NCBI RefSeq assembly: GCF_028830055.1
Contig: NZ_CP101655.1
Location: 4,553,780 to 4,617,779, forward strand
Length of the DNA: 64,000 nucleotides
Direction: 5' to 3'
Origin: Pseudomonas serboccidentalis
GTDB taxonomy: Bacteria > Pseudomonadota > Gammaproteobacteria > Pseudomonadales > Pseudomonadaceae
Shown here: piece by piece, positions 62,376 through 64,000 of the stretch
Numbering within the stretch: the stretch's first letter is position 1
How the letters are laid out: the number at the start of each line of letters is the position of its first letter
Made by a program: the position numbers and the translations under genes
Notes under the pieces: generated by a model
Told to the model about the DNA's origin: nothing
Databases searched by the model: none
What the model saw: the letters and a program-made list of their open reading frames with translations, nothing else

Positions 62376-63479
62376 TTACTGGCCGTTCTTGACCTTGCTC
62401 CACACCCGTGTGCGCACCCGTTCGGCGGCTTTGGGCAGCGGTTCAAGGGTGTACAACGTGGCCATCGCCGCAGCCGACGGATACACCGCCGGGTTGTCGC
62501 GCGTGGCCTCGGCCACCAGCGGCGTCGCGGCGCGATTGCCGTTTGGATACGACAGGTGATCACTGACCGGGGCGATCACTTCCGGGCGCAGCAGATAGTC
62601 GATGAACGCCAGACCCTGGGCGCGGTTCGGCGCGTCCTTGAGCAGCACCAGCGTGTCGAACCACACCGGCGCGCCTTCCTTGGGCAGGCTGTAGGCGATC
62701 TTCACGCCGTTGTGGGCCTGCTCGGCATTGGTCTTGGCTTCGAGCATCGCGCCGGACCAGCCCACGGCCACGCAGATGTTGCCGTTGGACAGGTCACTGA
62801 TGAATTTCGACGAGTTGAAGTAGGCAATGTGCGGGCGCAGTTTGAGCAGCAGCGCTTCGGCTTTCTGGTAGTCCTCGGGGTGGGTGCTGTTGGGCGGCAG
62901 CCCGAGGTAGTGCAGGGCCACCGGGAGCATTTCCGACGGCGAATCGAGCATCGCCACCCCGCACTGGCCGAGCTTGGCGAGGTTCTCTTCCTTGAACACC
63001 AGGTCCCACGAATCCACCGGCGCCTTGTCGCCCAGCGCGGCGCGAACCTTGTCAACGTTGTAGCCGATGCCGTTGGTGCCCCACAGGTACGGTACGGCGT
63101 ATTGATTAGCGGGATCGTTGTTGGCCAGTTTGGTCAGCAGGTCGTTGTCCAGATTCTTCCAGCCCGGCAGTTGATCGCGCGGCAGCGGGGCGAGGGCGCC
63201 GGCCTTGATCAGCGTCGGCAGGCTGTAGTTGCTCGCCACCACCACGTCGTAACCGCTGCGGCTGGTCATCAGTTTGCCTTCGAGCACTTCGGCACTGTCG
63301 AAGGTGTCGTAAACCGGTTGAATGCCGCTGTCGCGCTTGAAGTCAGCCAGGGTAGTGGGGCCGATGTAGTCGTACCAGTTGTAGACGTGCACGCTCGGCG
63401 CGTCGGCGGCACTGGCGGCGGATACGACGCCGAAACAGGCGAGCAGGCCCAGGTTGATATAGCCACGGTGACAACGCAT
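62376..63479 (-). CDS. periplasmic polyamine-binding protein (PotF/SpuD-like)
   Basis: The 367-residue precursor has a signal peptide ending near residue 24 (VVSAASA). The mature start VHVYNWYDYIGPTTLADFKRDSG is characteristic of putrescine/spermidine ABC binding proteins, as are the GYDVVVASNY and YAVPYLWGTNGIGYNVDKV blocks. No permease or ATPase gene is adjacent within the window, so it is either an orphan binding protein or an operon end. Ligand preference is not determined. Confidence 0.88.
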   Translation of the reverse strand: MRCHRGYINLGLLACFGVVSAASAADAPSVHVYNWYDYIGPTTLADFKRDSGIQPVYDTFDSAEVLEGKLMTSRSGYDVVVASNYSLPTLIKAGALAPLPRDQLPGWKNLDNDLLTKLANNDPANQYAVPYLWGTNGIGYNVDKVRAALGDKAPVDSWDLVFKEENLAKLGQCGVAMLDSPSEMLPVALHYLGLPPNSTHPEDYQKAEALLLKLRPHIAYFNSSKFISDLSNGNICVAVGWSGAMLEAKTNAEQAHNGVKIAYSLPKEGAPVWFDTLVLLKDAPNRAQGLAFIDYLLRPEVIAPVSDHLSYPNGNRAATPLVAEATRDNPAVYPSAAAMATLYTLEPLPKAAERVRTRVWSKVKNGQ

Positions 63480-63590
63480 GATGCGGCACTCCTGGCCTGC
63501 AGCAGGCCGGTGATGAACGGGAGTGCTCAGCCTATCGGCCCGGTCACGTCCGACCCATTCCCATCATGGGTTACTCAAAAGGGGTAGTGC

Positions 63591-64000
63591 GTGGACGCGT
63601 TGTTGCAGGAATTGCCGGTGCATCAAAGTCTGGCGCGGGTATTCGCGGCGGTCGGGCAGGACGGGTTCTGGCGGGCGCTGGTGGACACGCTGCGTCTGCT
63701 GGTGCCGCTGGACAACGCGCTGGTGGCGCTGATGCAGGCGGGGCAGGCGCCGCAATTGCTGATCGATTTCGACAGCAAGGGCCGGGCCGATGAGCAGGAA
63801 GAACTGGCCGGCTACAGCGCCGGCATGTACTTGCTCGACCCGTTTTATCAAACCGCCTCGACCGGCATCGCCGATGGCTTGCACAGCCTGGCCTCGGTAG
63901 CGCCGGACCAGTTTCTGCACAGCGAGTACTACCAGAGCTATTTTCGCTCGGTGGTTGGCGAGGACGAGTTGCAGTTCATGATCAACATCGAGGGCGGCGT
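63591..64000 (+). CDS. N-terminal part of a probable LuxR-type regulator, cut by the window end
   Basis: An open frame starts at GTG 63591, with GGGG at six bases, and runs through the right edge. It begins VDALLQELPVHQSLARVF and continues GFWRALVDTLRLLVPLDNAL and MYLLDPFYQTAS. Proteins of this type in Pseudomonas carry a C-terminal LuxR helix-turn-helix, which is not in the window. It is divergent from the polyamine-binding protein gene. The family call is tentative. Confidence 0.5.
   Translation, partial: MDALLQELPVHQSLARVFAAVGQDGFWRALVDTLRLLVPLDNALVALMQAGQAPQLLIDFDSKGRADEQEELAGYSAGMYLLDPFYQTASTGIADGLHSLASVAPDQFLHSEYYQSYFRSVVGEDELQFMINIEGG

Overview
The window looks like a chromosome segment of a fluorescent Pseudomonas (P. 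fluorescens group). The evidence is high-GC coding DNA on both strands, a fused nuoCD gene, monomeric and dimeric NADP-isocitrate dehydrogenases side by side, the two N-end-rule transferases bpt and aat, and many Pseudomonas-type REP palindromes. From memory, the gene order from nuo to cysG and tus follows the P. aeruginosa PAO1 chromosome; this is recall, not an alignment. No tRNA, rRNA, CRISPR array, transposase or prophage was seen.

Layout. Positions 1-3540 hold the start of the nuo operon (nuoA, B, CD, E and the first codons of F), read leftwards. Positions 4.2-17.1 kb carry aceA, a secretin-like exported protein, a GNAT enzyme, roxA, purB, hflD, mnmA, a Nudix hydrolase, idh and, divergently, icd, then cspD. 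Positions 17.3-23.7 kb form a proteolysis and translation block: clpS and clpA, then infA, bpt, aat and trxB. Positions 23.9-31.7 kb hold ftsK, lolA, rarA, crcB, serS and cysG. Positions 31.7-35.2 kb hold a glutathionyl-hydroquinone reductase, a trpD2/ybiB-type gene and tusE, B, C, D. From about 35.4 kb the content becomes accessory: small lipoproteins, acetyltransferases, transporters, regulators with divergent partners, and stress or envelope proteins.

Working together. NuoA-F belong to complex I. AceA, Idh and Icd control the isocitrate branch point. TusD, TusC, TusB and TusE relay sulfur to MnmA, whose gene lies 22 kb away in the window, for tRNA U34 thiolation. ClpS delivers N-end-rule substrates to ClpA, while Bpt and Aat create those N-degrons. 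CysG makes siroheme.

The most interesting locus is 38.1-40.0 kb. A near-consensus LexA box lies upstream of an AA10 lytic polysaccharide monooxygenase gene and a GH18 chitinase gene. Neither protein has a recognisable signal peptide, which suggests a DNA-damage-induced chitinolytic pair released by lysis or another non-Sec route. Other notable signals are a secreted protein made of seven 13-residue repeats, a 51-bp nested dyad operator between a thioesterase and a TetR gene, a paired-palindrome operator in front of a quinone reductase, and two inverted ~280-bp intergenic elements between clpA and infA.
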